Assembly (NCBI GenBank): GCA_002328865.1
Contig: DCWO01000010.1
Span: forward strand, 7,994-13,297
From: Dehalococcoidia bacterium UBA2160
GTDB lineage: Bacteria > Chloroflexota > Dehalococcoidia > Lucifugimonadales > UBA1123
Direction: 5' to 3'
Length of the DNA stretch: 5,304 nt
Shown: one piece after another, positions 4,167-5,304 of the stretch
How the letters are laid out: every line of letters begins with the position of its first letter
Position numbering within the stretch: the stretch's first letter is position 1
Translations under genes and position numbers: made by a program
Notes under the pieces: generated by a model
The model's input: only the letters and a program-made list of their open reading frames with translations
Database searches by the model: none
What the model was told of the DNA's origin: nothing

Positions 4167-5076
4167 AGCTGTGGCATTCGACAAGGGCACATCGTTAGCC
4201 TTTATTGGCGCTGGCTATGTGGGCGGATCGCTGGCCATCGCGCTGGCGAACGCCGGATATCCGGTCGTCGCAGTCGCCAGTCGAACCTTCGCGTCAGCAC
4301 AGGCTGTCGCCGCACAAATCCCCGGCAGCTCCGCGTTCGAAAGCATCGCGGATGCCGCAGCGCGCGCGCAGTTCGTGTTCATAACGACTCCGGACGATGC
4401 GATCGGCCCCACCTGTGAATCGATGCCGTGGCGGCTAGGCCAGGGCGTCGCACACTGCTCCGGGGCTGCATCCGTGGATGTCCTCGACCCGGCGACGGTG
4501 CGAGGCGCGATTGCTGGCGCCTTCCATCCGCTGCAGTCATTCAACTCGATCGAGAACGGAGTCCTATCCGTGCCCGGGACCACATTCGGTATCGAAGGCG
4601 ACGCCCCGATGCAGAGCTACCTGAGCGACATGGCGCGCGCTGTCGGCGGGAATCCGATTTTGTTGAAACCCGAGGACAAGGTCCTGTACCACACGTCCGG
4701 CGTGCTCATGGGCAACCTGCTGGCCGTGCTGGGATCGGTCGCGTCGAGGATATGGGAGCAGTTCGACCACACCACCGACGAGGGCGCCAGGGCGCTGGCC
4801 CCGATGATGAAGGCGGTGGCCACCAACCTCGAAACCTCGGGCGTGCCGGGAGTGATTGCCGGCCCATACCCCAGGGGCGACATCGGCACGGTCCGCAAAC
4901 ATCTCGAGGCCCTTAGCGGGAGTGTGCCAGAGTATCTGCCGCTGTACTGCGAGCTGGCTCTGGCCGGACTGCCGTTCGCGGTCGAAAAGGGCGCGCTGGA
5001 CCCCGAGCGGGCGCGAGAGATCGAAGCTTTGGTCAACCAGTACAAATCTCGACAGGCGAGTCGCGCGACTGCCTGA
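4159..5076 (+). CDS. Rossmann-fold / DUF2520 protein, candidate ketopantoate reductase
   Basis: A 305-residue two-domain protein. The N-terminal Rossmann domain (about 11-150) starts with IGAGYVGGSLA (16-26, GxGxxG) and has S41-R42 after the second strand, which favours NADPH over NADH. FHPLQSF (122-128) is the family's hallmark block. The C-terminal alpha-helical DUF2520 domain (about 155-300) carries K174, YH at 177-178, N186 (the 'K.lYH....N' pattern of this 6PGDH-like fold) and GPYPRGDIGTV (235-245). The ATG at 4159 lies inside the peptidase's last codons (ATGACTGA overlap), so translation is probably coupled; an in-frame upstream opening at 4114 is less likely. panB follows after 48 bases. 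From memory, some genomes pair this architecture with panB/panC, and a non-PanE ketopantoate reductase called PanG is known; the assignment is plausible but not provable here. Confidence 0.9.
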   Translation: MTEAVAFDKGTSLAFIGAGYVGGSLAIALANAGYPVVAVASRTFASAQAVAAQIPGSSAFESIADAAARAQFVFITTPDDAIGPTCESMPWRLGQGVAHCSGAASVDVLDPATVRGAIAGAFHPLQSFNSIENGVLSVPGTTFGIEGDAPMQSYLSDMARAVGGNPILLKPEDKVLYHTSGVLMGNLLAVLGSVASRIWEQFDHTTDEGARALAPMMKAVATNLETSGVPGVIAGPYPRGDIGTVRKHLEALSGSVPEYLPLYCELALAGLPFAVEKGALDPERAREIEALVNQYKSRQASRATA

Positions 5077-5110
5077 CCGGAAAGACGGACTTCACTCAAG
5101 AGAAGACATG

Positions 5111-5116
5111 AGGAGG
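5111..5116 (+). promoter_or_regulatory. Consensus ribosome binding site of panB
   Basis: AGGAGG lies 8 bases before the ATG at 5125. It is the strongest Shine-Dalgarno sequence in the window and fixes the panB start. The 48-base gap from the DUF2520 gene contains no terminator or clear promoter, so the genes are probably co-transcribed. Confidence 0.85.
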
Positions 5117-5124
5117 CGCCGATC

Positions 5125-5304
5125 ATGCGTGTAACCATCAGAGACCTGCGGCAGATGAAGCGTCGGGGCGAGAAGATCCCGATGATGACGGCCTACGACT
5201 ACACGTCGGCCAAACTGCTGGAACAGGCCGGAATTCCGCTCATGCTTGTCGGCGACAGCCTGGGTCAGGTCGTCCTCGGCTACGATTCGACTGTTCCGGT
5301 GACC
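5125..5304 (+). CDS. panB: 3-methyl-2-oxobutanoate hydroxymethyltransferase (ketopantoate synthase), N-terminal 60 residues
   Basis: The frame runs off the right edge. The 60 visible residues match the start of PanB: MMTAYDYTSAKLLEQAG (20-36), LMLVGDSLGQVVLG (39-52) and DSTVPVT (54-60), closely following E. coli PanB (TAYDYSFAKL...MLVGDSLG...DSTLPVT). D44 and S45 of the VGDS block correspond to the E. coli Mg2+-binding Asp45 and its Ser neighbour. The enzyme transfers a hydroxymethyl group from 5,10-methylene-THF to 2-oxoisovalerate, giving ketopantoate, the first committed step of pantothenate synthesis in the cytoplasm. About 200 residues lie beyond the window. The upstream DUF2520 protein may act on its product; panC and panD might follow outside the window. 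Confidence 0.97.
   Translation, partial: MRVTIRDLRQMKRRGEKIPMMTAYDYTSAKLLEQAGIPLMLVGDSLGQVVLGYDSTVPVT

Noticed and set aside
3012..4190. Long minus-strand open frames (392 and 205 codons) opposite the peptidase gene
   Set aside because: They are antisense to a gene with clear S58 motifs, and are rich in Arg, Asp, His and Ser in the way expected of GC-rich shadow frames. No recognisable domain or start site.

Overview
The window looks like a chromosomal piece from a GC-rich, F420-using bacterium. Chloroflexota (a SAR202 or Dehalococcoidia-like lineage) is my best guess. The reasons are a Thr-Pro-rich extracellular protein with a LamG-type domain, a small F420-type nitroreductase-family protein, dispersed hairpin repeats between genes, and a peptidase/DUF2520/panB gene order. 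An actinobacterium is the main alternative. There is no marker gene, so the taxonomy is an inference.

Layout. (1) Positions 1-669 hold the 3' end of a secreted or surface protein: a Thr-Pro linker, then a C-terminal concanavalin A/LamG-like domain. This stretch is clearly poorer in GC than the rest. A stem-loop follows its stop. (2) Positions 819-2063 hold two forward genes, each with its own plausible sigma70-type promoter: a six-TM voltage-gated potassium channel with a TVGYGD filter, and an unrecognised 119-residue protein. (3) Positions 2064-2384 separate convergent genes and carry four hairpin-forming sequences, including a REP-like element and one copy of a 36-bp repeat. (4) Positions 2385-2765 on the minus strand encode a DDN/DUF385-type F420-dependent oxidoreductase, expressed from a good promoter. 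(5) Back-to-back divergent promoters sit at 2831-2898. The forward one drives a leader of about 145 nt that ends in a strong intrinsic terminator. An upstream segment can pair with the terminator's 5' arm, so the leader looks like an attenuator or riboswitch-type switch. It also contains a small ORF that stops inside the terminator loop. A second copy of the 36-bp repeat follows. (6) Positions 3177-5304 hold a tight forward cluster: a P1/S58 (DmpA-NylC) self-processing peptidase, an overlapping Rossmann/DUF2520 protein, and the start of panB (cut by the window edge).

How the genes may work together. PanB makes ketopantoate. A DUF2520 Rossmann reductase beside it is a natural candidate for the ketopantoate reductase step. 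Characterised S58 enzymes include beta-aminopeptidases that release beta-alanine, the other building block of pantothenate. The cluster may therefore be a pantothenate/CoA precursor operon with an unusual beta-alanine or amide-hydrolysis input, controlled by transcription attenuation in its leader. The gene families are well supported by motifs. The metabolic link and the switch are hypotheses.
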